DNA of 64,000 nt, taken from assembly GCF_032490495.1 (NCBI RefSeq), contig NZ_JAVYJB010000005.1, forward strand, positions 1 to 64,000, in the 5' to 3' direction. Position numbers and translations under genes: made by a program. The notes beneath the pieces are model-generated. The model was not told the origin of the DNA. It made no database searches and saw only the letters and a program-made list of their open reading frames with translations. Positions 18,567 through 27,559 of the stretch are shown piece after piece (positions within the stretch are counted from its first letter, which is position 1; every line of letters begins with the position of its first letter). This DNA is from Pilosibacter fragilis (GTDB lineage: Bacteria; Bacillota; Clostridia; Lachnospirales; Lachnospiraceae).

Positions 18567-18594
18567 GTTATAACTGATCCCCCATGAAATGGCA

Positions 18595-18624
18595 TTGGTA
18601 AGTTTGAACTAACCATGGTATAGT
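18595..18624 (+). promoter_or_regulatory. nik operon promoter with LysR-type dyad
   Basis: TTGGTA (18595-18600), an 18-base spacer and TATAGT (18619-18624) form a plausible promoter. The dyad GGTAAGTT-TG-AACTAACC (18597-18614) covers the spacer. Its reverse complement shares GTTAGTT and the downstream CT.AC arm with the lysR promoter dyad at 17305-17320. Confidence 0.6.
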
Positions 18625-18702
18625 AATTCCTGCGAAAAACAGACACAAGCGGGGATTGCAAAAATGTAAAGATCCCCCACACATACTCAAGAGGAGGACA
18701 AC

Positions 18703-20337
18703 ATGAAAAAAAGAGTACTTAGCCTGTGCCTGGCAGGTCTTATGGCGGCATCTTTGACAGGATGCGGCGGAGCAGGAAACGCAGCAGAGACAACGGCAGC
18801 AGCAGGAGCAGAGAACAGTGCCGCAGCATCGGAAGCCGGTGCTTCTGAAGGAAAAGAAGAACTTGTATTTGTAAACTATCGCGATATCCGCGATTTAAAT
18901 CCACATCTCTACGCAGGAGAAATGTATGCCCAGGAGATGCTTTATGAGACACTTGTAAACATTACGGCAGATGGATATGAGGGATGCCTGGCGGAATCCT
19001 GGGACATCAGTGATGACGGAAAGACCTATACATTCCACATTCGTGACGGCGTGAAATTCTCCGACGGGGAAGTTTGCGACGCAAACGCGATCAAGGCAAA
19101 CTTTGACGCGATCATTGAGAACAAGGACCGTCATACATGGCTGGAGATGATGAATCTTCTCGTGGGCGTATCGGCACCGGATGATAAGACCTTCGTGATC
19201 GAACTCTCCGAGCCTTACTACCCGCTTTTAACAGAGCTTGGTGTTACGAGACCGTTTGCCATGATCTCTCCGAAGGCGATGAAGGATGGAAGCACAAAGG
19301 ACGGAGTCAACGCGTATATCGGAACAGGTCTGTATGTCCTGACTGATTTTGTGACAGACGAATATGCCGTTTTTGAGGCAAATGAAAATTACTGGGGTGA
19401 ACAGCCGAAGATCAAAAAGATCACAGTTAAGGTGATCCCGGATAACCAGACGAGAATCCTTGCGCTGGAGAAAGGCGAGATCGACATGATTTTCGGTAAA
19501 AACATGATCGACGCGGACGCTATCAACCAGTACACAGGAAACGATAAATTTACAGTATCCCTTTCTGACCCGACATCTACCCGTCAGATCGTATTAAACA
19601 CGACAAGAGATGTCCTTGCGGATAAGGAAGTCCGCCAGGCGCTTCAGCACGCGACCAACAAGCAGGCAATTTCCGACGGCATCTTCTATGGACTTGAGCA
19701 GCCGGCAGACACTCTGTTTGCGAAGACAGTTCCGTACTGCGATATCGACCTTGAGCCGTACGCATACGATGTGGAGCTTGCCCAGAGTATGTTAGACGAA
19801 GCCGGATGGGTCGTTGGAGCGGACAAGATCCGTGAAAGAGACGGTCAGAAGTTAAACATCGATCTTCTTTACAACAGTGACAGCGTAACAGAGAAAGCGA
19901 TCGCTGAGTATCTGCAGAGTGAATACCAGAAGATCGGAATTTCCTTAAATATCCACGGAGAGGAAGAACAGTCCTATCGCGACAATATGAAAGCCGGTAA
20001 CTTCGACATGGTATTCAATATCTGCTGGGGTACGCCGTATGATCCACAGTCTTCCCTGGCAGCGATGCGCGCACCGGTTTACGGTGACTATGCAGCGCAG
20101 CTCGGACTTGAAGATAAGGCGGATATCGACCAGGCGATCACGGATATTCTTGTATCCACCGATGAGACAAAACGCCAGGAACTCTACACATTTGTCCTGA
20201 CAAGACTCCATGAGGACGCGGTATACATTCCGCTCACATATGAGTGCAATAAGGCGATCTACCGTTCGGATCTTCAGGGCTTCCATTTCACACAGACCCA
20301 GTACGAAGTTCCGTTTGCGGATTTCTATTTTGAGTAA
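18703..20337 (+). CDS. nikA: Nickel/metallophore-type ABC transporter substrate-binding lipoprotein (NikA-like)
   Basis: Family 5 solute-binding protein, 544 residues, exported and lipid-anchored (lipobox LTGC, Cys21). It follows the NikA pattern closely: DLNPHLYAGEMYAQEMLYE, RHTWLEM, GTGLYVLTDF, VPYCDIDLEPYAYD, TPYDPQ and LTRLHEDAVYIPLTY. From memory, the E. coli NikA segment around TPYDPQ carries histidines, one of which (His416) helps hold Ni-(L-His)2. Here the equivalent positions are Gln and Tyr, so the true ligand may be another metal-chelate or a peptide. AGGAGGA precedes the ATG. The permease and ATPase genes follow after a repeat of family B. Confidence 0.85.
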   Translation: MKKRVLSLCLAGLMAASLTGCGGAGNAAETTAAAGAENSAAASEAGASEGKEELVFVNYRDIRDLNPHLYAGEMYAQEMLYETLVNITADGYEGCLAESWDISDDGKTYTFHIRDGVKFSDGEVCDANAIKANFDAIIENKDRHTWLEMMNLLVGVSAPDDKTFVIELSEPYYPLLTELGVTRPFAMISPKAMKDGSTKDGVNAYIGTGLYVLTDFVTDEYAVFEANENYWGEQPKIKKITVKVIPDNQTRILALEKGEIDMIFGKNMIDADAINQYTGNDKFTVSLSDPTSTRQIVLNTTRDVLADKEVRQALQHATNKQAISDGIFYGLEQPADTLFAKTVPYCDIDLEPYAYDVELAQSMLDEAGWVVGADKIRERDGQKLNIDLLYNSDSVTEKAIAEYLQSEYQKIGISLNIHGEEEQSYRDNMKAGNFDMVFNICWGTPYDPQSSLAAMRAPVYGDYAAQLGLEDKADIDQAITDILVSTDETKRQELYTFVLTRLHEDAVYIPLTYECNKAIYRSDLQGFHFTQTQYEVPFADFYFE

Positions 20338-20340
20338 AAA

Positions 20341-20460
20341 TTCAAGTCGAACGTCCGTGAGACTTGGCGCGTGATTCCGGTCAGCGCAAGCTGACATATT
20401 CTTTACAGAATCACTGCGCATCCTCGCGGAGCGTTTATCTCAGTCGGAGACTGAGATAAA
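20341..20460 (+). repeat. Dispersed structured repeat, family B, copy 2 (inside the nik operon)
   Basis: It begins 4 bases after the nikA stop. The outer stem GTGATTC / GAATCAC encloses GTCAGC-GCAA-GCTGAC. A second, perfect 12-bp hairpin (TTTATCTCAGTC / GACTGAGATAAA, loop GGA) at 20434-20460 has no T-run. The position, between the binding protein and the permease, is where REP-type elements often stabilise the upstream mRNA. Confidence 0.8.
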
Positions 20461-20527
20461 GCCCGATCTGACAGGCCGTCCATCCGGGCGGCTTGTTGTT
20501 GTGCGTATGTACGGAAAGGAGAATTTC

Positions 20528-21469
20528 ATGAAACAGTACGTCATTAAGCGGATCCTGTCAGCGATCCCTCTTCTGATCGTGATTTCATTTGTTTGCTTTG
20601 TATTTATTAACCTGATCCCGTCGGATCCGGCGGAGGTAGCGCTGCGTGTCCGCCAGGTGCCCATCATAACAGAAGAGGCCATCGCGGAAGTCCGTGCAGA
20701 GCTGGGACTTGATAAGCCATATCTTGTGCGGTACTTTTCCTGGCTTGCGGATTGCCTGAGGGGAGATTTTGGGATCAGTTATGTAAATCCGAAAAGAACT
20801 GTGGCGGGTGAACTGGCAAGATGTATGCCTGCGACACTCCAGTTGGCGGGCGTTTCTTTCGTGATGGTGATCCTTTTAAGTCTGCCGATCGGCTTTCTTT
20901 GCGCTGTCTATAAAGATGGATGGTTCGATAAGATCATGAGAGCCATCGTCTTTATGACAACGGCGATGCCGGCATACTGGGTGGGACTACTTCTCATGTG
21001 GCTTGTATCCATCAGGCTGGATCTTCTTCCGACAAGCGGAAACGGAACATGGAAACATCTGATCCTCCCGGCATTCACGGTGTCACTCAGCTATATTTCT
21101 ACCTATATCCGTCTGATCCGCAACAACATGCTGGAAAATATGAAGCAGGATTATGTCCTTTACGCGAATGTCAGGGGGCTGCCCCAGAAGCTGATCCTTG
21201 TAAAACATATCCTGAAAAACTCCATGCACACCTGTATCGTTGCAGTCGGAATGAGCATTCCGCAGCTGATCTCAGGAACGATCGTGGTGGAAAATGTGTT
21301 TGCATGGCCTGGACTCGGGACGCTCTGCATCAGTTCTATTTTTAACCGGGATTATCCGGTGATCCAGACATACGTGCTTCTGATCGGAGTCCTGTTTGTC
21401 GTTTTCAATCTGTTATTCGATATTTTACAGACGGTATCAGACCCGCGTATGAGAAGGGAGGAACATTAA
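20528..21469 (+). CDS. nikB: Nik/Opp-type ABC transporter permease 1
   Basis: Membrane subunit of the dipeptide/nickel importer family, about 313 residues with six predicted helices. An N-terminal helix (KQYVIKRILSAIPLLIVISF) is followed by the periplasmic segment SDPAEVALR, typical of NikB/DppB. The EAA-type loop (YVLYANVRGLPQKLILVKHI) and the C-terminal DPRMRRE tail are present. ATG 20528 has AAGGAG six bases upstream, which rules out the longer frame from 20501. Its stop overlaps the nikC start by one base. Confidence 0.88.
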   Translation: MKQYVIKRILSAIPLLIVISFVCFVFINLIPSDPAEVALRVRQVPIITEEAIAEVRAELGLDKPYLVRYFSWLADCLRGDFGISYVNPKRTVAGELARCMPATLQLAGVSFVMVILLSLPIGFLCAVYKDGWFDKIMRAIVFMTTAMPAYWVGLLLMWLVSIRLDLLPTSGNGTWKHLILPAFTVSLSYISTYIRLIRNNMLENMKQDYVLYANVRGLPQKLILVKHILKNSMHTCIVAVGMSIPQLISGTIVVENVFAWPGLGTLCISSIFNRDYPVIQTYVLLIGVLFVVFNLLFDILQTVSDPRMRREEH

Positions 21470-22293
21470 TGCTTCAGCGCTTTTTACATAACAGGACTGC
21501 AATGTTCACTGTGGTGATCGTTCTCCTCACAGCGCTCGTGGGGATCTTCGCCCCGTTTATTGCGCCGAACGATCCGTATGAAACGGACATCCTCAACAAA
21601 TTTGCCGGATTTTCGGCTGAATATCCGCTTGGAACGGACAATCTTGGCCGCTGTATTCTTTCGAGAATGATCTATGGGATCCGCCCGACACTGGGGCTGG
21701 CAGTCCTGACGATGCTTGGAACCATCGGTCTTGGAGCTCTTATGGGACTTTTGGCGGGATATTTCCGCGGAATCCCGGAGGAGATCATCATGCGGACGGT
21801 CGACGTTATGCTCTCCTTCCCAAGTCAGATTATGGTATTTGCGGTGGTTGCGCTTCTCGGCATCAATGTCCAGAACGTGATCCTGGCGAATGTGTTCATC
21901 AAGTGGGCTTGGTATGCACGAATGATCCGGACCGGAGTCATGCAGCACAGAGACCGCAATTTCGTCCAGTTTTCCAGATGCGTGGGAACTCCGGAGAGAT
22001 TTATCCTGTTCCGCCATCTGGTGCCGTCCATCGCGGCGGACCTCGCGGTTCTCGCGTCACTCGATGTGGGCTGGGCGATCATCAATATCTCCACGCTTTC
22101 ATTCCTGGGACTCGGTGTTCAGGCACCGACACCGGAGTGGGGAGCGATGTTAAATGAGGCAAAAAATGTCCTCACAAGCAACCCCACCCAGATGATCGTG
22201 CCGGGTGTCGCGATCGTGATCCTGGTATCTGCCTTCAACTTGATGGGAGACGCGCTGAGGGATGTTCTTGATCCGAAGGAGGTGAATGTATGA
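21469..22293 (+). CDS. nikC: Nik/Opp-type ABC transporter permease 2
   Basis: Second permease, 274 residues. It has the family N-terminus (LVGIFAPFIAPNDPYETD), the DppC/NikC segment PLGTDNLGRCILSRMIYG, and the EAA loop with a conserved FIL.RHLVPS. GGAGG precedes the ATG, and the gene overlaps nikB by one base (TAATG) and nikD by four (ATGA). The whole set is therefore translationally coupled. Confidence 0.88.
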   Translation: MLQRFLHNRTAMFTVVIVLLTALVGIFAPFIAPNDPYETDILNKFAGFSAEYPLGTDNLGRCILSRMIYGIRPTLGLAVLTMLGTIGLGALMGLLAGYFRGIPEEIIMRTVDVMLSFPSQIMVFAVVALLGINVQNVILANVFIKWAWYARMIRTGVMQHRDRNFVQFSRCVGTPERFILFRHLVPSIAADLAVLASLDVGWAIINISTLSFLGLGVQAPTPEWGAMLNEAKNVLTSNPTQMIVPGVAIVILVSAFNLMGDALRDVLDPKEVNV

Positions 22294-23123
22294 GCACAGT
22301 GATACGGGCGGAAGACTTGTGCGTAACGTTAAAAATTCCGCGCAGACCGGAAAAAGAGCTTGTCCGCCATGTAAACTTTGAGGTTCAGCGAGGGGAATGC
22401 CTTGGAATCCTGGGAGAATCGGGAAGCGGAAAAAGCATGAGCATCAAGGCGATGCTGGGACTTCTCGATAAGAATTTCTCCGTCTCCGGTCATGCCTGGT
22501 TTGGGGAAAAGGATCTCTTAAAGGAAAGTGGGGAGTCCATGAGAAAGATCCGTGGGAGTGAGATCGCTGTCGTCCTACAGAACCCGATGACGTGTTTTGA
22601 CCCACTCTACCGAATCGGAAGCCAGATCGGGGAGACATTTGCGACACACACGGACTGGAATGCGAACGAGATCCGAGAGAAGTCACTGGAGACACTGGAA
22701 CGCATGCGGATCCGCAATCCGGAGGAGACGCTTCAGAAATACCCGCATCAGCTCTCCGGCGGCATGCTGCAGAGGATCATGATCGGGATCGCGATGGCAT
22801 TAAAACCGGCACTTCTGATCGCGGATGAACCGACAACGGCCATCGATTCGATCACCCAGTATGAGATCCTGGAAGAATTTGTCCGGATCAAGAAAGAGCA
22901 TGATACGGCAATGATCTTTATCACCCACGATCTCGGTGCGATCTCTAAGGTTGCGGACGACCTTGTGGTCATGAACAGCGGAACGATCGCGGACCGGGGA
23001 AGCTTTTCCCATATCCTGCATCATGCGTCAGATCCATATACGAGACTTCTGGTGGAAAAACGGTCGGCGGTCATGAAAAAATACAGGGAAAGCATTGGGC
23101 ATGAGAATGGAGGTGCGGCATGA
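22290..23123 (+). CDS. nikD: Nik/Opp-type ABC transporter ATPase 1
   Basis: ATP-binding subunit, 277 residues, cytoplasmic. Walker A GESGSGKSM, signature LSGGMLQRIMIGIAMAL, Walker B LLIADEPTTAID and the switch His in FITHDLGAIS are all present. It works with nikE as the heterodimeric motor of the two permeases. The start overlaps the nikC stop (ATGA) and has AAGGAGG upstream. The C-terminus is shorter than in Opp/Dpp ATPases, which carry an extra Cys-containing tail; the same is true of NikD. Confidence 0.88.
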   Translation: MSTVIRAEDLCVTLKIPRRPEKELVRHVNFEVQRGECLGILGESGSGKSMSIKAMLGLLDKNFSVSGHAWFGEKDLLKESGESMRKIRGSEIAVVLQNPMTCFDPLYRIGSQIGETFATHTDWNANEIREKSLETLERMRIRNPEETLQKYPHQLSGGMLQRIMIGIAMALKPALLIADEPTTAIDSITQYEILEEFVRIKKEHDTAMIFITHDLGAISKVADDLVVMNSGTIADRGSFSHILHHASDPYTRLLVEKRSAVMKKYRESIGHENGGAA

Positions 23124-23947
23124 TCCGGATGAGAGATATCTGCGTCAGCTTTCGCAGTGAGCGGCAGGAAAAGATCTTTGGTGTCAGCAGGACACAGGTA
23201 CTGTTTAATGTGTCACTCTCGATCCCCAAAGGAAGCTGCCTTGGAATCTTAGGTGAATCCGGAAGTGGAAAATCGACGCTTGGACGGGTGATCTGCGGTC
23301 TGTTAAAGCCGGACAGCGGGGAATACCTGCTGGAAGGGAAAAATGTGTATGCGTCACGAGATGGAAAGAAGAATCTTCAGAACATGCTCAGCGTTGTATT
23401 CCAGGATTATACGACATCTGCAAATCCGCGGTTCAGGATCCGGGATATTCTGGCGGAAGGAATCCGGGTGAAGGAACGGAAGAACGGAAAAAAAACGGAC
23501 CGGAGCGCGGAATACTGCAGACTTTTGGAGTTAGTCGGCCTGGATGAGACGTTTCTCGACCGTTTTCCGCATGAGCTTTCGGGTGGACAGCTTCAGCGTG
23601 TCTGCATCGCCCGTGCCGTGGCGTGTGAGCCGGAGTTTATCCTGTTTGATGAGGCGATCTCTTCCCTCGACGCGCACACGCAGGTGCAGGTGATGGATCT
23701 CTTAAAGGAGCTGAAGGAGAAGCTGGGGCTGACGTATGTGTTTATCACCCACGACCTTACATCAGTCACATATCTCTGCGACGAAGTCATGTTCTTATAT
23801 AAAGGACGGATCACGGAACATATCCCGGTATCCCGGATCGCGCAGACTACGGATGTGTATGCGCGAAAGCTGCTGGATTCCATTATTGAGTTTGATGAAG
23901 AGTACGATGATGAAATGGACGTAAAAGAAAGTGAAGAAAGTGCATAG
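23120..23947 (+). CDS. nikE: Nik/Opp-type ABC transporter ATPase 2
   Basis: Second ATPase, 275 residues, with Walker A GESGSGKSTLGRVICG, Q-loop VFQDYTTSANPRFRI, signature LSGGQLQRVCIARAVA, Walker B FILFDEAISSLDAHTQ and a switch His in FITHDLTSV. It overlaps nikD by four bases. The last 15 or so residues are very acidic (EYDDEMDVKESEESA), an uncommon tail for this family. The deacylase gene follows after 65 bases and is likely in the same transcript. Confidence 0.88.
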   Translation: MIRMRDICVSFRSERQEKIFGVSRTQVLFNVSLSIPKGSCLGILGESGSGKSTLGRVICGLLKPDSGEYLLEGKNVYASRDGKKNLQNMLSVVFQDYTTSANPRFRIRDILAEGIRVKERKNGKKTDRSAEYCRLLELVGLDETFLDRFPHELSGGQLQRVCIARAVACEPEFILFDEAISSLDAHTQVQVMDLLKELKEKLGLTYVFITHDLTSVTYLCDEVMFLYKGRITEHIPVSRIAQTTDVYARKLLDSIIEFDEEYDDEMDVKESEESA

Positions 23948-24012
23948 TAGCTGTGAGTGCATTGAACAGTTACAGTGCACGACAGAAAATATGCTCAGGA
24001 GGTGGCAGAAAT

Positions 24013-24963
24013 ATGCTGGAGATCGGAATGATCTGTGCAGAAGCAGGAGAAAAGAAGACTGGGTGGCTGGAAATAGAAGGCGGCGGACAGAAACTTCCGC
24101 TAACACTTATCTGCGGGGCAAAGGAAGGACCTACGATGATGATATCAGCGGGAGTCCATGGAGCGGAATATATCGGCGTGCAGGCGCTTTCCGAGCTTTC
24201 CAGAGAGCTTGATCCCAAGGATACTGCGGGGAATGTGATCTGCCTTCATGTGGCAAATCCTTCAGCATTCCGGGATTATGTGCGCTTTTTCGTGCCTGAA
24301 GATGGAAAAAATCTGAACCGGGTATTTCCGGGGAAAAAGGATGGAACATTGTCGGAGCGGATCGCGTGGACGATCACGGAAAAACTCCAGTCAAAGGCGG
24401 ACTACTATATCGATCTTCATGCGGGGGATACCAGTGAAGAGGTTATGCCGTTTGTCTATTATAATGTGGCAGCAGGAGAAAAGATCGCCAGGGTGTCTGC
24501 GAACATGGCAATGGCAGCGGATATGGAAGTGCGTGCCAGCTCCACAGCGACCACCGGCGCGTATAGCAGCGCTTGCCAAAGAGGTCTTCCTGCGATCCTC
24601 ATGGAGCGCGGAGGCGGCGGAAAATTTACGGACAGCGAAGTTCAGGCATATAAGCGGGATGTGAAGAATATTATGATCCGCATGGGACTTCTTTCCGGTG
24701 AAGAGGTTCATACAGTGCAGCAGAAAAATGTGACCAGAGCAGAGTATCTGGAGGCAGAGACAGATGGATTGTGGTATCCGGTATTTTCCGCAGGAGATAC
24801 GTTCGCGGGAGGTGCGGTTCTGGGAACGGTGAGAGATATCTGGGGAAACCTTTTACGGGAGTATCGGGCAGACTATCCGGGAATCGTTCTGTACCAGACG
24901 GTAGGTCTTGGCGTGAAGACAGGGGATCCGCTGATCGCTTATGGGGAATATGTGGATAGATAA
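24013..24963 (+). CDS. Succinylglutamate desuccinylase/aspartoacylase-family protein
   Basis: Predicted cytoplasmic zinc carboxypeptidase-like deacylase of the AstE/AspA group, 316 residues. The zinc and catalytic signature is visible: SAGVHGAEYIG (HxxE), ANPSAFRDYVRFFVPEDGKNLNR and IDLHAGD (His). The C-terminal part (about 240-316) is the barrel-like domain of this family, ending with a conserved GDPLIAYGE. ATG 24013 has CAGGAGG upstream. It closes the nik-type operon, so it may trim an acylated amino acid or chelator imported by the transporter. That role is inference from position. Confidence 0.85.
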   Translation: MLEIGMICAEAGEKKTGWLEIEGGGQKLPLTLICGAKEGPTMMISAGVHGAEYIGVQALSELSRELDPKDTAGNVICLHVANPSAFRDYVRFFVPEDGKNLNRVFPGKKDGTLSERIAWTITEKLQSKADYYIDLHAGDTSEEVMPFVYYNVAAGEKIARVSANMAMAADMEVRASSTATTGAYSSACQRGLPAILMERGGGGKFTDSEVQAYKRDVKNIMIRMGLLSGEEVHTVQQKNVTRAEYLEAETDGLWYPVFSAGDTFAGGAVLGTVRDIWGNLLREYRADYPGIVLYQTVGLGVKTGDPLIAYGEYVDR

Positions 24964-24991
24964 ATAACAGATGTGAAATAAAAATGTCAAT

Positions 24992-25050
24992 AAAAAGCCA
25001 TTTTATGGGAAAGTCCTGGAATTCAGGAGATATCCATAAAATGGCTTTTT
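24992..25050. terminator. Bidirectional terminator
   Basis: Perfect 17-bp stem AAAAAGCCATTTTATGG / CCATAAAATGGCTTTTT with a 25-base loop. It offers a T-run on both strands and ends both the nik/deacylase transcript and the convergent ktrA transcript. Confidence 0.9.
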
Positions 25051-25120
25051 ATGCTGCCATGCATACAAAAGAAGCTGCCGGCGGCAGGTTTCGCAGGCGC
25101 GCACTGGAGCAAACAGGATA

Positions 25121-25768
25121 TTAAATCTTAAAGCATTTCTGCAGATCGCGATACTGTCCGAGAACCAGAATCGTATCGCCTTCTTCAAAGCTGGTTTCCG
25201 GCTTGACGGAGAAATCCAGGGTGCCGTTTCGACGGACGGCAATGATGTTGATGCCGTATTTTTTCCGGATATCGATCTCACCTACGCTCATGCCAACCCA
25301 TCGTTCCGGAAGATCAACCTCATAGATATCGTAGTCGCCTTCCAGATTGACGAAATCAAGAATGTGGTCGGAGCTGAAGCGGATCGCTGTCCATTTCGCA
25401 AGCTGCTGTTCCGGGTAGACGACCTGATCGGCACCGTTTCGCAGAAGAAATTTCTGGTGAACGTCACTGGAAGCGCGGGAGACAACGAGCTTTGCTCCGA
25501 GCTCCTTTAAGAGAGAGGTCGTTTCAAGGGAACTCTGGAAATTATCGCCGATCGCGACGATGCAGGCATCAAAATTGCGGATTCCCAGAGAGGAAAGGAA
25601 GGACTCATTTGTACTGTCACCGATCTGCGCTTCCGTCACATAGGGAAGGACTGCGTTGACACGTTCTTCCGTACTGTCAATGGCCATAACCTGGTGTCCG
25701 AGGTTGTGAAGATGCATGGCAACATGTTTTCCAAAACGGCCGAGACCGATCAAAAGAATTGATTTCAT
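25121..25768 (-). CDS. ktrA: Potassium uptake regulatory subunit KtrA/TrkA
   Basis: Cytoplasmic RCK protein of 215 residues that gates the KtrB channel in response to nucleotides. An N-terminal Rossmann domain begins MKSILLIGLGRFGKHVA (GxGxxG) with an acidic residue (AIDSTEE) after strand 2. The TrkA-C domain (about 135-215) follows, ending VLGQYRDLQKCF. I chose the ATG at 25768 because AAGGAG lies 7 bases before it; the longer frame has no site. ktrB lies 26 bases upstream, so both form one operon. Confidence 0.92.
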   Translation of the reverse strand: MKSILLIGLGRFGKHVAMHLHNLGHQVMAIDSTEERVNAVLPYVTEAQIGDSTNESFLSSLGIRNFDACIVAIGDNFQSSLETTSLLKELGAKLVVSRASSDVHQKFLLRNGADQVVYPEQQLAKWTAIRFSSDHILDFVNLEGDYDIYEVDLPERWVGMSVGEIDIRKKYGINIIAVRRNGTLDFSVKPETSFEEGDTILVLGQYRDLQKCFKI

Positions 25769-25794
25769 AATTTTCTCCTTAAATATATGATCTA

Positions 25795-27132
25795 TTATCC
25801 GACGGAAATTTTTTCCTGCGGGAATTTTCCGCACCGGATCCTGTAACCGGACATGGTCGCGTAGATGATCGTGAGCCCGCCAACACGGCCGATGAACATA
25901 AATGTGATCAGGATCAGCTTCGATGGAACGGAAAGTGTCGGGGTGATCCCGAAGCTCAAGCCTACCGTAGCAAGCGCAGAAATCGCCTCAAACAGACACG
26001 GTATAAGAGGCAGGCTTTCCAGAATGCTGAGCGTCATGGCACACAGGATACCGAGGCTTGTATACATGAAAAGGATCGCGATCGCTGTGGCGACAATATC
26101 GGGGATAATGCGCCGTTTAAACATTTCCGGGCTGTCCTTTCTGGCAAAGACAGCAGTCGCACAGGAGATCAGAACGGCCAGAGTGGTCGTCTTGATTCCG
26201 CCGGCGGTGGATCCCGGGCTTCCTCCGACCAGCATGAGAAGAATCATAAGAAACTGGCCGGATTCCCGCATGGAGGAAAGATCCGCTGTATTAAAACCGG
26301 CAGTTCGCGTTGTCACCGACTGGAATAAGGATACAAGGATCCGTTTTCCGGCCGGGATATCCTGAAATTCCAGAAAAAAGAAGAGGATAGCCGGGATAAA
26401 GATCAGTGCCAGCGAGTAGGAGAGGATGACCTTACTCTGCATCCGGTATCGGGAAATATGGTGGCGGTTTCTGTAAATATCATCCCAGGTCAGGAAACCG
26501 ATTCCGCCGATCACGATAAGCAGGATGATCACGAGATTGATCAGCGGGTCATATGCGTAGGATGTCAGGGAGGAATATGCTCCCCGGACACCAAGCAGAT
26601 CGATTCCGGCATTGCAGAATGCGGATACGGAGTGGAATAAAGACATCCAGAGTCCCCGGAAAAGACCAAAATCGCGGCAGAATACAGGTGCCATCAGGAG
26701 AGCGCCGATCAGTTCGATACCGAGAGTGACTCTTACAATAAAACCGGTCAGGCGGACAACTCCTCTGAGCTGAGGGGCAGCGACCGATTCTGCCATGATA
26801 CTCCGCTGGGAAAGACCGATCTTCTTTCCGGAGAGGATCGTAAAGGAAGCGGAGATCGTCACAACGCCGAGACCGCCGGTCTGGATCAGAAGCAGAATTA
26901 CGGCATGTCCAAAGGAAGACCAGTAGGTTCCGGTGTCACAGACCACAAGACCGGTCACGCAGACGGAGGTGACGGAGGTAAACAGGGCGTTTACAAATGG
27001 AGTCCAGCTTCCGTCCGCGGAGGATACCGGCAGCATCAGGATGCCGGCGCCGAGCAAGATCACGAAGGCAAAGCCTAAAACAATGATCTGAAATGAATTT
27101 AACCGCCTGAAAGCGGAAAGAATACGAAACAT
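25795..27132 (-). CDS. ktrB: Potassium uptake membrane subunit KtrB/TrkH
   Basis: K+ (or Na+-coupled K+) channel-like transporter of about 445 residues with four repeated M1-P-M2 units. The four filter segments are visible: TSVCVTGLVV, SAFCNAGIDL, VTTRTAGFNT and SALATVGLSFG. Each carries the conserved Gly of the selectivity filter. ATG 27132 is preceded by AAAGGA nine bases away; an upstream ATG at 27165 overlaps that region. It is transcribed with ktrA and is divergent from hcp. Confidence 0.92.
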   Translation of the reverse strand: MFRILSAFRRLNSFQIIVLGFAFVILLGAGILMLPVSSADGSWTPFVNALFTSVTSVCVTGLVVCDTGTYWSSFGHAVILLLIQTGGLGVVTISASFTILSGKKIGLSQRSIMAESVAAPQLRGVVRLTGFIVRVTLGIELIGALLMAPVFCRDFGLFRGLWMSLFHSVSAFCNAGIDLLGVRGAYSSLTSYAYDPLINLVIILLIVIGGIGFLTWDDIYRNRHHISRYRMQSKVILSYSLALIFIPAILFFFLEFQDIPAGKRILVSLFQSVTTRTAGFNTADLSSMRESGQFLMILLMLVGGSPGSTAGGIKTTTLAVLISCATAVFARKDSPEMFKRRIIPDIVATAIAILFMYTSLGILCAMTLSILESLPLIPCLFEAISALATVGLSFGITPTLSVPSKLILITFMFIGRVGGLTIIYATMSGYRIRCGKFPQEKISVG

Positions 27133-27330
27133 AATCTGAATCCTTTCATAAAGCATTTGTTCCATTATAAACGTTTATGGATGTAAAGAAAAGCGAAATT
27201 TATGGATTTTAAAGTCCTGAAAATTCCTGATTCGCACAGGAAATTATAAAGAGCGGCTGGATCCGTTCTGGTCTGCGAAAAGTGTGAGAGGTGGACGTGT
27301 GGAAATTATTTCCAGGTGGTCTGTTTAAAA
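27133..27330. other. Divergent intergenic region, ktrB/hcp
   Basis: No gene is seen. This stretch should hold the ktrB promoter on the minus strand; I do not see a confident -35/-10 pair. The hcp operator and promoter follow at 27331-27374. Confidence 0.4.
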
Positions 27331-27374
27331 ATGTTGTAATTACAACATACGAAAGCTGATTTCGCGGATATAAT
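27331..27374 (+). promoter_or_regulatory. hcp promoter with CRP/FNR-type operator at about -41.5
   Basis: ATGTTGTAATTACAACAT (27331-27348) is a perfect 18-bp palindrome. A consensus TATAAT lies at 27369-27374 with no good -35 box. The expected start is near 27381, so the palindrome centre (27339.5) falls at about -41.5, the class II activation position of CRP/FNR proteins. HcpR, a CRP/FNR-family regulator, controls hcp in other anaerobes. Confidence 0.7.
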
Positions 27375-27559
27375 GTGTACATGGTTCGGCGGTGCCGGAC
27401 AGGGAAACATGATGACTTATCGGTTATGGCTGCCGCAGGGACGGCAGGCGTGTCAGGATAATTTGAGATCGGCAAAACTGCGAAGACAGTGTTGGCTGCT
27501 TGTATGGGCTGCCTGGAGTCACGCGGGAAGAGTCGGGGAAATATATGGAGGTATATGAA

